A stretch of 64,000 nt of DNA from Symbiodinium natans (Eukaryota; Sar; Dinophyceae; Suessiales; Symbiodiniaceae): NCBI GenBank assembly GCA_905221605.1, contig CAJNDS010002326.1, forward strand, positions 1-64,000, given 5' to 3'. Position 1 is the first letter of the stretch. Each line of letters starts with the position of its first letter. Position numbers and translations under genes: made by a program. Under the pieces are notes generated by a model. That model had not been told where the DNA came from and searched no databases. It saw nothing but the letters and a program-made list of their open reading frames with translations. Shown here one piece after another: positions 24,958-35,572 of the stretch.

Positions 24958-27100
24958 TCATAGATCGGGGTTGCTGGAAGCCCTGCTCAACCACTTGTGT
25001 TTCTGTTCCATGTTCTTGCCCAACTTCTGCGTGTGAAGTCGCAACACTCCAAGCCTCTTCGTGAACTCAAACATGTCCGTCTCATTGAAATAGATGCCAC
25101 CCGCATACGTTTCCGGCTTGATGGACTTCTGGTCAGCAGTGGTGTATATCACAGGGACGCACATGATATTCTTCTTCTTCAACCACTCGGTTGCATCTGC
25201 CATCTTCGTCTGGATGTCAGACCAGCTCACAGTGGACTGGACGAACTTGCACTGCACACAAGCGACGATCAAAGTGTCATCGGAAGCATCACGGAATGGC
25301 GACAAATACTCAAGGGCATACTGATTGTGGAATGCTGAGACCACGATGAATCCAGTTCGAAGCAACCTCAGCACGTCCTCTGCCTTGGAGAAGTCCTTGA
25401 CCGACCGAACCAACTGGCTTGCGTTAGGGACTTTCACCGTCACCTCCGATTGCCACAGGTTGTCGCTGGTGTGCTCGCTTTTGAAAAAATCATTGAGTGT
25501 AAAGGTCTGCCCTTCCGACGCCTTCCTCAACACGGCTTCGTAGTGATACATCAATGGCTCCATCTTCTTCTCGGTGTCAGAACCAAGCACTGCGTCAGCG
25601 GCGTAAGCCTGTTGGAGGTGATATCCCAGCGGAGTCCTGCAACTCTTTCCAGCCCAGTCCTGCAAAACCAGCGGGGGGAAAAACTGTGCATCTGCATGTG
25701 GCAACTTCAATAAAAGACCATCGCGAGCAAGTCGAGCCATCAAGTCTGAGTCTTCAAGCAGGCTGAACCACCGTGGAATGTCTTTGTTCAAACGCTCACG
25801 GCTTTCAGAGTTGAACTTGCACTCAGTGATGATGTGCTCCCGTGCTTTAATCAGTGCTTCTTCTGTCGGATCTGAGAGCAACGTGGGGTTCTGCTTCTTC
25901 GCTTCATCGAGACCGTCACACAGCGACCTTGGATGACCACAGCATTGAAGAAGGAGTTGATGAATACCTGCATGCTTTTGAGCCGCGTCCTTCCAGTCCT
26001 TCATCTGCTTCCAAGTGTCGATGGGTAAAGCCTCGAGCGGCAATGAAATGACTTTCCGACCGCTTGCAGTTGCCGCGTGGTCCAAAAACTGCTGACTGAT
26101 GTGGGCAAAGACGAAAACCAAGTTGCCTCCACGATCATCTGCTTCAGTCATCAAGGCTCTCAAAACATCGTCAGCCTTCTGCTTCAACTCGCCGATCTCG
26201 TCGATGAAGAGCACGAACGACTCCTCCTCAGACATGCCGAGTGCTTTGCGAAAGAGGTTCAAACATTGCTCAAAGCCCAGAAGGGAATACTGCTGGGCTT
26301 CCACCTTCAGGTTTGCCATGAGAACATGCCCAACGCTACGAAGAACAGTGTCTTGCTGATTCTGCGATTCCCAAAACACGTTTGCACTCCTGCCAGCTCC
26401 ACCATTGAAGGTGAGGTATGCGCCCTTCGCCGGCATCTTCAGGTCTGGCAACACCTTGGTGAGTCCGTATTTGAGCATCGTCGTTTTGCCGATGCCCTTC
26501 ATGCCCGACGTGCCGAGGATCGGAAACTTGTCATCGGCGATGTTTCTGTTCTTGCCCTCGATGGAATCGCGGATGTAGTTCTGCATGATTTCGATTGCAT
26601 TCGTGCGGGAGCCTTCGACAATCTTTGGGGTCTCTGATGGCTTTGGCGAAAAAGTCTTGCCCTCTGCGATGCTTTGCTCAATCTGTTGACATGCCTTGTC
26701 TGCTGTGAGAACCTGCAGGGGAACAAGTGCAAAAAAATCACAACAAATCAGCCAAAACCCAAGCCTAACCTAAGCACAACCGATTTTAACAACCTTGTTT
26801 AACCACGCGTGCCTCGGACTGCTTTGCCTGTTCTCGCTCATATTGCAGTGTTTCTCGGGCAAAGTCTACGGCTTTAGACGCTGCTTCTTTGTCTTTGGAC
26901 GCTTCCTCTATTTCCTTCTGAAGAGCTGCCACGAGATCCGCACCGGAACTCTTTCGCAACTCTTGGCGAAGGTCTGCCTGCAACTTGCGCAGATGTTCCT
27001 CGCAACTGCTATACTTTTTGCATGCAGCCTCATAGGCTTCCTCGGCAGTCTCAAGCCGTGGCTTTTTCGCAGGCGGTTCAGACGGCTTCGCGTCCGACAT
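24958..27100 (-). CDS. Crinkler/RHS-type P-loop ATPase-nuclease, one intron
   Basis: Two exons, 27100-26794 and 26702-24958, join in frame to about 683 residues across a 91-bp GT-AG intron; an alternative donor/acceptor pair 10 nt away also keeps frame. Exon 1 encodes a Lys-rich nuclear-signal-like motif (PPAKKPRLE) and a coiled coil. Exon 2 encodes a STAND-like ATPase: Walker A GMKGIGKTT near 26485, Walker B VLFIDEIGEL near 26200, and the CGHPR motif. A restriction-endonuclease-like end follows (Asp, then VQCKF as the Q-x-K motif, near 25250). This order matches CRN/RHS proteins of eukaryotes, proposed to be nuclease effectors or selfish-element weapons. It is GC-rich and intron-bearing, unlike every other gene of the element. 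The activity is inferred. Confidence 0.75.
26703..26793 (-). other. Intron of the CRN/RHS-type gene
   Basis: The donor is GTTGTTAAAATC after exon 1. The acceptor is TTCTCACAG before exon 2, preceded by a T-rich stretch. Removing these 91 bp gives one continuous frame; without removal, exon 1 stops at 26786. Host splicing is therefore needed. Confidence 0.6.
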
Positions 27101-27260
27101 GGCTTTGCACTAAAAGTCAAACACAATATACCTTGCCTGTCCTGATGGTTTGGGATTGAATGCGGTTGTGGACTACACATGCGATGCCCTTCATGATGAC
27201 TCTACGGAAAGAACCTGTTGGGGCTTGTTCTTGGGCAAGACATGCACAACTCTCCAAAAC
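27101..27260. other. 5' flank of cargo gene up to the right TIR
   Basis: This 160-bp mixed-composition region lies between the cargo gene start and the TIR. It would hold the cargo promoter. None of the right-block TTCAGAAA motifs is present and no other feature is visible. Confidence 0.4.
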
Positions 27261-27597
27261 TACAACCTTTGAAACTAAACCTAGTAAAATCTATGAGAGA
27301 ACCTTTGCCCATTTCGGGATGATAATACCACCTTAGGGAATATGGATGGGGTAATTGGTGATTCCTTTTCTGGTCTTGGTAATGGGGAAGTAGTGGTGAT
27401 TTTTGGGTGATTGTAGTAGGGAGTATAGGAATAATCCTCTTATATGGATGAGGTAATCGGTTATTCCTATACTGGAAATGGTAATGGGGTAGTAGTAGTG
27501 ATATGGTTGGTGAGGTGTAAGGGGGAGTATAGGAATAATCGTCTAATGGGTTGACTGGTGGTATTATTACCCAAAATGGGCAAGGGTTCTGCTAACT
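27261..27597. repeat. Right terminal inverted repeat
   Basis: This is the reverse complement of 6805-7140, ending ...GGGTTCTGCTAACT. The outer arm (27558-27590) is identical to the left TIR. The inner arm (27299-27332) has several substitutions and one extra base, and scattered differences occur between. The two TIRs have therefore accumulated changes since they were last identical. Confidence 0.9.
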
Positions 27598-27602
27598 AAA
27601 CA
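27598..27602. other. Target-site duplication, right copy (AAACA)
   Basis: AAACA directly follows the TIR end and runs into the satellite sequence GGCCCCCTTGG. It pairs with 6800-6804. Confidence 0.8.
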
Positions 27603-28372
27603 GGCCCCCTTGGCACCACACCCAGGCCAGCATCAGCAGCATCAGGGGGGCCCCGCTTCTCCTTCGAACGTCTCAGAAATACACCTACCAAAGAAACCCA
27701 AATCTATCCCAAAACAGGCCCCCTTGGCACCACACCCAGGCCAGCAGGGGGGCCCCGCTTCTCCTTCGAACGTCTCCGAAAAACACCTACCAAAAAAACC
27801 CAAATCTGGCCCAAAACAGGCCCCCTTGGCACCACACCCAGGCCAGCATCAGCAGCATCAGGGGGGCCCCGCTTCTCCTTCGAACGTCTCTACCAAAGAA
27901 ACCCAAATCTATCCCAAAACAGGCCCCCTTGGCACCACACCCAGGCCAGCAGGGGGGCCCCGCTTCTCCTTCGAACGTCTCCGAAAAACACCTACCAAAA
28001 AAACCCAAATCTGGCCCAAAACAGGCCCCCTTGGCACCACACCCAGGCCAGCATCAGCAGCATCAGGGGGGCCCCGCTTCTCCTTCGAACGTCTCAGAAA
28101 TACACCTACCAAAGAAACCCAAATCTATCCCAAAACAGGCCCCCTTGGCACCACACCCAGGCCAGCAGGGGGGCCCCGCTTCTCCTTCGAACGTCTCCGA
28201 AAAACACCTACCAAAAAAACCCAAATCTGGCCCAAAACAGGCCCCCTTGGCACCACACCCAGGCCAGCATCAGCAGCATCAGGGGGGCCCGCTTCTCCTT
28301 CGAACGTCTCAGAAATACACTTACCAAAGAAACCCAAATCTAGCCCAAAACAGGCCCCCTTGGCAACGATGG
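27598..28372. repeat. Right part of the ~215-bp satellite
   Basis: The same A/B subunits as at 5078-6804 appear in the order A, B, A with the ~10-bp deletion, B, A, B, A. The array breaks off at about 28366 within a unit (CCCCTTGGCAACGATGG). Confidence 0.95.
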
Positions 28373-28423
28373 TTTTCCCGGCACCAGACCGGGGATAGCC
28401 GAAAAACCCACCAAAATTGGTCA

Positions 28424-28459
28424 CCCCCCCCCCCCCCCCCCCCCCCGCACCCCCCCCCC
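28424..28459. repeat. Poly-C tract
   Basis: A run of 23 C (28424-28446) is separated by GCA from a second run of 10 C. Length is probably unreliable in the assembly. Confidence 0.9.
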
Positions 28460-28905
28460 GATAACCCCAGGCTCACTTCGTGAGGTATTGAACGAAGCTC
28501 CCACAGGGGGAGCTTTCGTGATAAGCCACTTAGTTTAGCCCAGCCTAGACAACCATTGTTGTTTCATATTGATGGCTTTGAAAAAGCGGAAGGCAAAAGA
28601 AACGATAACAAGAAACCAAGAAATCATGCTGAATGCACTGGGGATCCGGACCTCCAACGTGCGGCAAACATCGGCCTAAACCCTTAGCCCAACGCGGCTT
28701 CATTTTCTTGGTCCATGACATCCCATTACAGCTACATCTATGGAAAGTGACACTCTGCTGTTCCCAATTTGCCATGAGAAATAGGCTATGAGAAGATAGG
28801 GGAAAGAGCCATGTGCGGCAGGGGTCGGGGCTGGGGCTGCGAAGGGAAGCTGCTTGGCTCACCTGAAGCTTTAATCTTAACCCAAATCCGCCAACTTCAC
28901 GTGGA

Positions 28906-29054
28906 CCCCAAACCCTAAACCCTAAATCTTCTTGGTTTCATGGGTCAGGGTTGGGCTGTTTAGGGTTCGCTTCGTTGGAGCTAGGGCTAGGGCCTGGGTG
29001 TTCGTGGCTTGGTCAACAAATAGGGTTCAGGGTTTAGGGCTTAGGGCTTAGGGT
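28906..29054. repeat. Interstitial telomere-like repeats
   Basis: CCCTAAA-type units at 28906-28926 and TTTAGGG/CTTAGGG units at 29019-29054 face each other in opposite orientation. Both are short and degenerate. Confidence 0.7.
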
Positions 29055-30183
29055 GAACAAAGTCAATAAATCTTGCGTGTGCGGAAGGTCAGCTTTTCTT
29101 GGTTTTCAATGCATGGAATGGTTGAGTACAACCACAAGAACTCAATTTAAACATCGCTTGACATGCATTAAAGCCCTGCCGTGTGCAGGGACGCAGCGCG
29201 CTTGGAAGCGCACAGTCCACACAGTTTCACTGAGCTTCACTGAGTTTCACTAGAGCCGAATCTGCCACTGGCGCTTTATGGCCACTGGGCGCCCATCCCA
29301 GTCTGAGCCTTTCTTTGAGTCGTGTTCTTGAGGTGTTTCTTTGTGATTGCGCTCAAAGGGCTGGACAATAATAAAGTTTATGTGTGAGACAGCTTGGACA
29401 ATGGCAAGCTAAATGGAAGGACAGTCATGGTGGCATGACAGTCAAGACAGCATTCAGGCCTTCTGGCAAACAAGAGCAGGGACTACACCCTGTCACTCTT
29501 GCGGGATCTGTGATGAGCTCGAGGAGGCCCCTGGAGAAAAGACTGCAAAGCAATGAACCTGAAGTCCACGCCCCAAGCTGAAAGAAAGCATACCTAGAAA
29601 AAGTTCAGACAGACCACGCTTCTAGTGATTCGAGTGACCGGTCTGCGTAACTGCACACATGAGCGACTATATTTCAGTTCCCGCGCACACCTGCTCAATC
29701 CTGCCTCAGAACCCCTGTAAAGAGCAGCCGAAAAAGTGTCGGCTGCGGGAAACCGGCAGAATCCGGCTACAAGCTGCCAGGAATGTTGCAGCAGTCATGA
29801 GAACTCAGAAGGAAATTCCCACATCTGCCTGGTACTCCTCTGGCTTCTAAGGAAGCCTGTGCCAGCAGCAAGGCATCACTTGCCACTTGGTCCTGATGAT
29901 GCTCGCCCATGCACAGGGATCTGGGGCACATGAAAAGCTTTCAACATAGTGGTGGTTTTCATGCGACTACTGTCAAAGAGTCGCACATAGTCGCGGGCAA
30001 TAGAAAGAAGCAACTCCTTCACAAAAAAATTACTGAACCATGATTTAGCCTTCCTGGATGCCGTTCGTGAGGAATGGAACAGGTAGGTTGTCAGCTTAAG
30101 AAGGCTCACAAGTCATCACGTTGGCTTCCCTTGAAAACATGACCCGGAAATCGAGCTTTGAAAAAAGAATGCCCACAAGGACA

Positions 30184-30450
30184 TCAAACACGCCTGGTGT
30201 CTAGGCTCGGAATTCTTGCACCCCTCCCCCCCCCATTTTGGTCCTGGCTGCTCTTTCTTAGCCATCCCAGGCCGACTAGATCGGCTTCAAGCTTGGCCTC
30301 CGCAGCCTGGGACACACGTGGCCACAGAGGTAGCAACTCGCACACACCTAAGAAGCCCTGTTTTTCCACGGAAACTCGCTGGCACATCGGGTACATTCTG
30401 GTATCATCAGCTCCAACCTCGGCCTCTTGGATCCGTTGCGCCAATGGCAA
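30184..30450 (-). other. Possible host exon
   Basis: The frame encodes protein-like sequence (AQRIQEAEVGADDTRMYPMC, PRVSQAAEAKLEADLVGLGW) with mixed helical character. No domain is recognised. Splice boundaries are not defined. Confidence 0.25.
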
Positions 30451-31886
30451 GGCTTCCAGCGGCCTATTTGACTCTTCGTGCTTTCAGAACTTGTTTCACC
30501 GCACCCCAGAGCTTCTTGCAAAGTTGGCCAAGGCACCCCTTGGCCGACTGAAGGCAGCTGGTGCCTAGACGAAAATGTCCGAGGCCTGGTCAAACACTCT
30601 CATTGTCGGGGCTCGTGTGTTCAGAGTTCAGAGCAGGTGCCTCCTGGCAATAAGCCATGCTGCCCTGGAGCGTTCAGTAGCTCCCCTCTGGCTCTCTCCT
30701 GGAGCAACTTTTGATAACTTTTGGAAATCAGCCCGAGTTTTCGGATGCGCCACACGCACTTCCTGGATTGATGGAGTTTGTTCTCCACTTCTGCCGTCTT
30801 GAGCTGACGCGGCGGATGTTGCGGCCTTCAGAAAGGGAGAACGACACCGCTGCCGCCTCAGCCACACCATAAGACGCGGGCGCTTGCTAACGGCGTAGTG
30901 GAGGCTGTGCTGCAGTATCCGACCTTGGGACATCCCCAGGGGCACTCCCCGTCGGAGGGGGAATGACTTCACTCTTCAAATGGGCGGTAAGGCTGAGCTT
31001 CTAGCGGAAGGCATTCTCGTGTTCCACACTGCACCCTGCCGTACAAAAATGGGTACAAGGGGTTTAGGGTGGTCAAAAACATTGTAATAGCAGAGTGAGA
31101 CTAAGTGACAAAGCGCCTAAGTAGCAAGGGACGTTCAAAGGGTCGTGATGCTATCAGTTCCGGAGCGGTGCCTTTCCGCCTGCCGCAGAAATTTCCTCTT
31201 CATCTGCGGTTGTCTCCATAGGCTGCCTGGCTGACCTTGGAGTCAACGTGGCAAAGTCGGCAAAGTGGCAAAGTGCTGGCGCAGGCACCAGCACTCTCTG
31301 AGCTTATGGCGAAGACCCTGGGTCTCCCTCGTCCGTGCCCTCCTGGAGGACAGCAGAAGTATTGAGTAACCCGTCTCCTCGTTCAAAGCATCAACTCTCC
31401 TCTAAGCTGAGCTCGCCCTGCCATGCAAGGAAGCAAATTGTGAATATTGTGATAGCTGATCATAATCTGAGAACGCAGGACAGCGATGCCAAAGCGCTCT
31501 CGAGGGCTGTCTGGAGCTTCAACAAAGCCATCTCAGCGCACCTGGCCATGAAGTGTACCGATGAAAAGAGCTTTTAGCATCCTTAAGCAGCCTCGTGGTC
31601 TGCACAGGTACTACACAGCACTACACGCTGTGTGGCCCTCCTGCGTCCGAACAATGTCGAACAGGCAAGTTCACGCAGCTAGCAGTTCAGCTGGACCTTG
31701 GCGGAATTGAGACACTGGAGACATGGTCACAATTTCCGTCACACCTCCCTTCAGGTTTCGCAGTAGCACCCAAGCCCCCTTTCCCGGCATTCATGGCCCT
31801 GCTGTCTGAACTGCCCAGTTCGAGGATCGGTTCGTTCTGTATCGGTTCGTTCTTTTCTGTGTCATTGTCATCCGACCATACCTGAC

Positions 31887-31991
31887 CTGTGTCATGGTAT
31901 GAGTGTGCGCTTCCCACGTTTCGAAGAACTTGGACAAGCCTTTGTCTTCCTGCTCGGTCCATGTAGGCACGATGCGGCCAAAGCTCTTCAT
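31887..31991 (-). other. Possible host exon, 35 codons
   Basis: It is bounded by ACAG before ATG and by CAG followed by GT, in phase. It encodes MKSFGRIVPTWTEQEDKGLS and continues through WEAHTHTMTQ. It is exon-sized like those of sufB. Product unknown. Confidence 0.25.
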
Positions 31992-34900
31992 CTGTTGTCA
32001 TCCTCCAATCATTCCCGATGCTCCGATGGTGTGCTGGAAACCCCGGCAAAACCCTTCAAAATTCAGTCCAAGGATGTCCAATGATGATCATGGGGAGTGC
32101 TTGCCAAGGGTGCAAAAAAGCAAAAAAAGAGAATCCGCAATGCAGGCACTCTTCCGGTCTCTCATCCCGTGAGAGCAGCCCACCTCTCGTTCTTGCTGAG
32201 CTCGCCGCTCGCGTGCGCCTCCTAGGCAAGACAAGGGCACTGGGGGCCATCCTTGAACTGCATATCGCTGCCACATGCGTCTAAACGTTGCATACCGAGA
32301 TCGCCTACATCACTGCAGCCGTCACTGCAGCCCCAGGTTTCTCATCTCAAGCATACCGAATGCTCAGACAGCAGCGTGCATCGTCGAAGCCAAACCAGGC
32401 CGGGACAACCAGCTGATTTAGCTGGAGCTTGATGCGCAATCGATGTGGAAGCAAGCCGGTTCCACAAGCATCCCTGGCTCCAAGAACCCTTCACCATTGC
32501 AAATGCTGCCCCAGCCCTTTCCCAGCCCTTTCCCTCTTGCCGATGGGGGCAGGATCTTGCTCTCTGCCTCTACGTCGCGTTGTGTGTGAAACAGTGAAAC
32601 CGTATTGCCTCCCGCAGAGCTGAGTCCAATACACCAGTTTACGACATCTCCACATGGAATGGAAAAGTAAAGCTTTACCCTCTGCCAAAGAAGGATATCG
32701 ACCGCCGTAACTCTGGGGGCGGAGGAGCTGTAGGCGCCTAATCTGGGCGCATGTCTGGAAGTGCCTCGGCCCCAGCAGGCTTGGCGTGAATCTACAGCGT
32801 CGAAACAGGAGACAGGGATGGTTCGCTGATTGTTGGTGATGGCTGAGCTTGAGGCCGTGCGTTCGGACTCAGGAGTGCCAAACCACATGTTGTACCTTAT
32901 GCTGAACCCATGAATTTCCTCAGGCCCCTTTTCACACATGGACCCACATGAAGACCAAGGGTAATTGCAACAAGGATGCTTGTTGCAGTCCACGGAGGAT
33001 ACCCCGTCGGAAACTTCCTGTAACAGTACATCGCTCTCAGCTTTCTGAACTGCTGGCGATACTCCTATACCCAGCAGTGTCCTTCTCCCAGATAGAAAGC
33101 TGCTCGAAAAATCCCAGATTTGGAGTTACCTGCATTCTCGACTCGAGTTCAGATTCAGCGCTCTCGTTCTTGCCAGCACATCTTTTTTTGGCCATTGCGA
33201 ACCAGAACACCAACAACGCCAACAACACCAACAGCCGACGCGCTGTCGATAGGGATGCTGCTACGTTCATTTGACAGACCCTGGAGTGAGTAGCGTGTTT
33301 CCTTTTCCAGTGGGCGTACGTTCACGTTTGCCCGCGCCAGCAGTCTCGTAGCTATTTCGGTCCTCCTCGTGGCCAGCGAGTTTTTTGGGCATATGTCCAG
33401 TGACTCCGGTGTGACCAATGTTAGTTGAATTTGATCCCACCCATGCTGCAACATGTGTTGCTCACTAATAAAAATTACGCCCCTCAGCAGTCCTCGCAAA
33501 CTCCTGGGAAACCACACGATGTCGACCGAGTGCTCGCCGTTAGTGATAGGGGAATCATATCCGAAGCTGGAACGGGTTCTAACTTCGCCCCATGCCAGCC
33601 GCCAAAGTCCAGTCAGCCGCAACAGTAACAGCAGCAACATTTCCGTCCTTCGAACGTTTGAGTGAGTCTGTCCTGCGCCCTGGCGGGCGCCCGTGAGTAT
33701 GAAAGTTGACGAACTGAGGCCGACCCGACAACCAGCAGCAACAATAGCAGCAACAGCAAGACCAAAAGAACTTGGGCAGGAGTACTAGGATTTGGGGTGG
33801 GCTTCGAAACTGCGATTCAAGTCCTTCAGAACCTCAAATATGCAACAGCCAATTCGAAATTCAGAAGTCGGAGCTGTGGGTAGCTCTGAAGCCCCTGCGG
33901 AGGTCTGTGGAGCAGTTTTCCGAGGGAGTCTTCAGGCCCTTCCATGTCACTGCGTTGTCGGAGATTCTTTACAGAGCTTTCCCACTTCACTTCGTGCTTC
34001 CTGAAACGGTTATCACACTTTGTGATGCCTTCTTCATTGGCCTTCTGCGTTTGCTCGTGCTTTGGATCTACCGCATGGCATAAAGCTGAGGCCTTTGGTA
34101 ACACAGGGCGGTTGAGACCCACGAAACTTAAGCTGATCCCGAAGCCCTCTCTCGCAGAACGTTCCAGATCAACATGACTAGACTCCGAGACAACATCTGG
34201 TGGAGCCAAGCCACAATGCATCTCCTTGAGCGGAGTAAAACAAAAGCATCTGCCAGCGACATGCGCTGGCACGCCACAAGATAGGCCTGAAACAGATGGG
34301 AGCTGGCTACATCATCTCTTCACAGCACTGAAATGCACTGAAGCTCTCAAAGCTGCCGAAGATTTCTTGTTTATTCGAAACTCCAAATATCTGCTTTGTC
34401 GGATGTAGTGCAACCATGCGAAGACATCTCAGCTCGGCTCCAGGACTACAGACGCCGAGCGGGACACTCCCGCCCTGCAGTGCACCAGTACTGGCCTTGG
34501 CTCCAATCAGGGAATGGAATGGATTGAACGGACAACGCGTCCCCATATACTTCGATATGCTCGCGCGGATGGATTCGCATTCGCGTGTCTCGTGTGGCTC
34601 TGACTTGGGACGGGACTGCTCTCGCACAATGTGCGAATGAATGAACTCAGTGGCCTGGTCGTCAACGCTCATGTCGGAACATTTTCTCAAGGCATGGAGT
34701 TTCGGGAGCCTTTGCTAATGGCGCCAAAATAACCATCTGCATGGAACTGTCAGATCGATTTAGCATGGCATGCCCCCCAGTGTAGTCGTCGCAACCCAGG
34801 GCAGAGCCATGTAAAGATCTTTCAGCCATATCTTTGGTCCAGCCTGGTAGGAACATGCTCAGTGGATCCCTTTCAACCTCCGGACTTTGGACCCGTTGAT

Positions 34901-35356
34901 GGCCCTTCGAATGCCCGCTGGACGCTCGCCCACATGGCCCCCCCCCCCCCGGGATCTTTTGTGCGTCCTGGAAGACTTCATGCACTCCACATGACTCCGT
35001 CCTTACTCCCTGTGTGCTGGGATACGGTACTTCCTCCAAGCGCTTCGGCTCATCGCCTTGCAGGCAGCCCGGCGCACGGGCGCTTGGGGCTACAATGAGC
35101 CCTTCCAGGCATGCCCTCACATGGGTCCGGAACGCCCTTGCCTGTGCACCCTGGCAATAAGTGCAAACCAAGAAGCACTCCAAAAACTTACGCAAAGTGG
35201 CGCGGAATGACCCCCTATGGTCACATATGAACCATTCATGGACCCCGAAAGGCTAGCTCAGGTGATTTCTCCAGGCTGCCGCAGGCCGTGGCCGCGTAGC
35301 GTCAATATTACACTGGATACAAGGGATTTTGCTATGTCCCATGATTTCAGTCATGA

Positions 35357-35572
35357 TCACCTGGGCTGTGACATTGCTTTAGTCATGTTCGTTAACGTCC
35401 GTGTACCAGGATCTTCGGATGTTGAGGTGCTTGCGACTCTCCTGGCCTCTTGCAGGAAGTAATCCAGAGGCTCTCTCGACATGTCTTCAACATCAACTCC
35501 TTGGTATGCATGTGATTCAGCAGATCTGGGCGCACTTCCGCGCGTGTTAAGGCCACTGCTGTAGTACGACAC
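35357..35572 (-). other. Possible host exon
   Basis: The open frame encodes a hydrophilic stretch (VDVEDMSREPLDYFLQEARR, SEDPGTRTLTNMTKAMSQP) with codon use like the sufB exons. No family recognised. Confidence 0.25.

Larger units (their letters stand above)
6805..27597. mobile_element. Polinton-like virus / Maverick-type element, complete
   Basis: The element is 20,793 bp. It is bounded by TIRs of 336/337 bp beginning AGTTAGCAGAACCC and by a 5-bp AAACA duplication. It encodes the hallmark set: double-jelly-roll major capsid protein, penton-like minor capsid protein, FtsK/A32-type packaging ATPase, family B polymerase fused to an SF1 helicase, and a retroviral-type integrase. It also carries a lipase, an S74 fibre, two GIY-YIG nucleases and a Crinkler/RHS-type cargo gene. 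The core from 7.1 to 24.6 kb is strongly AT-rich and free of introns, and contrasts with the host. All core frames are open. It could be a dormant provirus, a transposon, or both. Confidence 0.92.

Noticed and set aside
26077-26637. 186-codon plus-strand frame inside the CRN/RHS-type gene
   Set aside because: It is antisense to the ATPase domain, whose Walker motifs make the minus strand the coding strand.
27610-28483. Long Pro-rich frames in the right satellite and poly-C tract
   Set aside because: Same cause as the left array; they end in homopolymer sequence.
33155-33640. 161-codon minus frame starting with a poly-Leu signal-like stretch
   Set aside because: The Leu run comes from a CAG/CAA microsatellite, and the rest has no recognisable domain.
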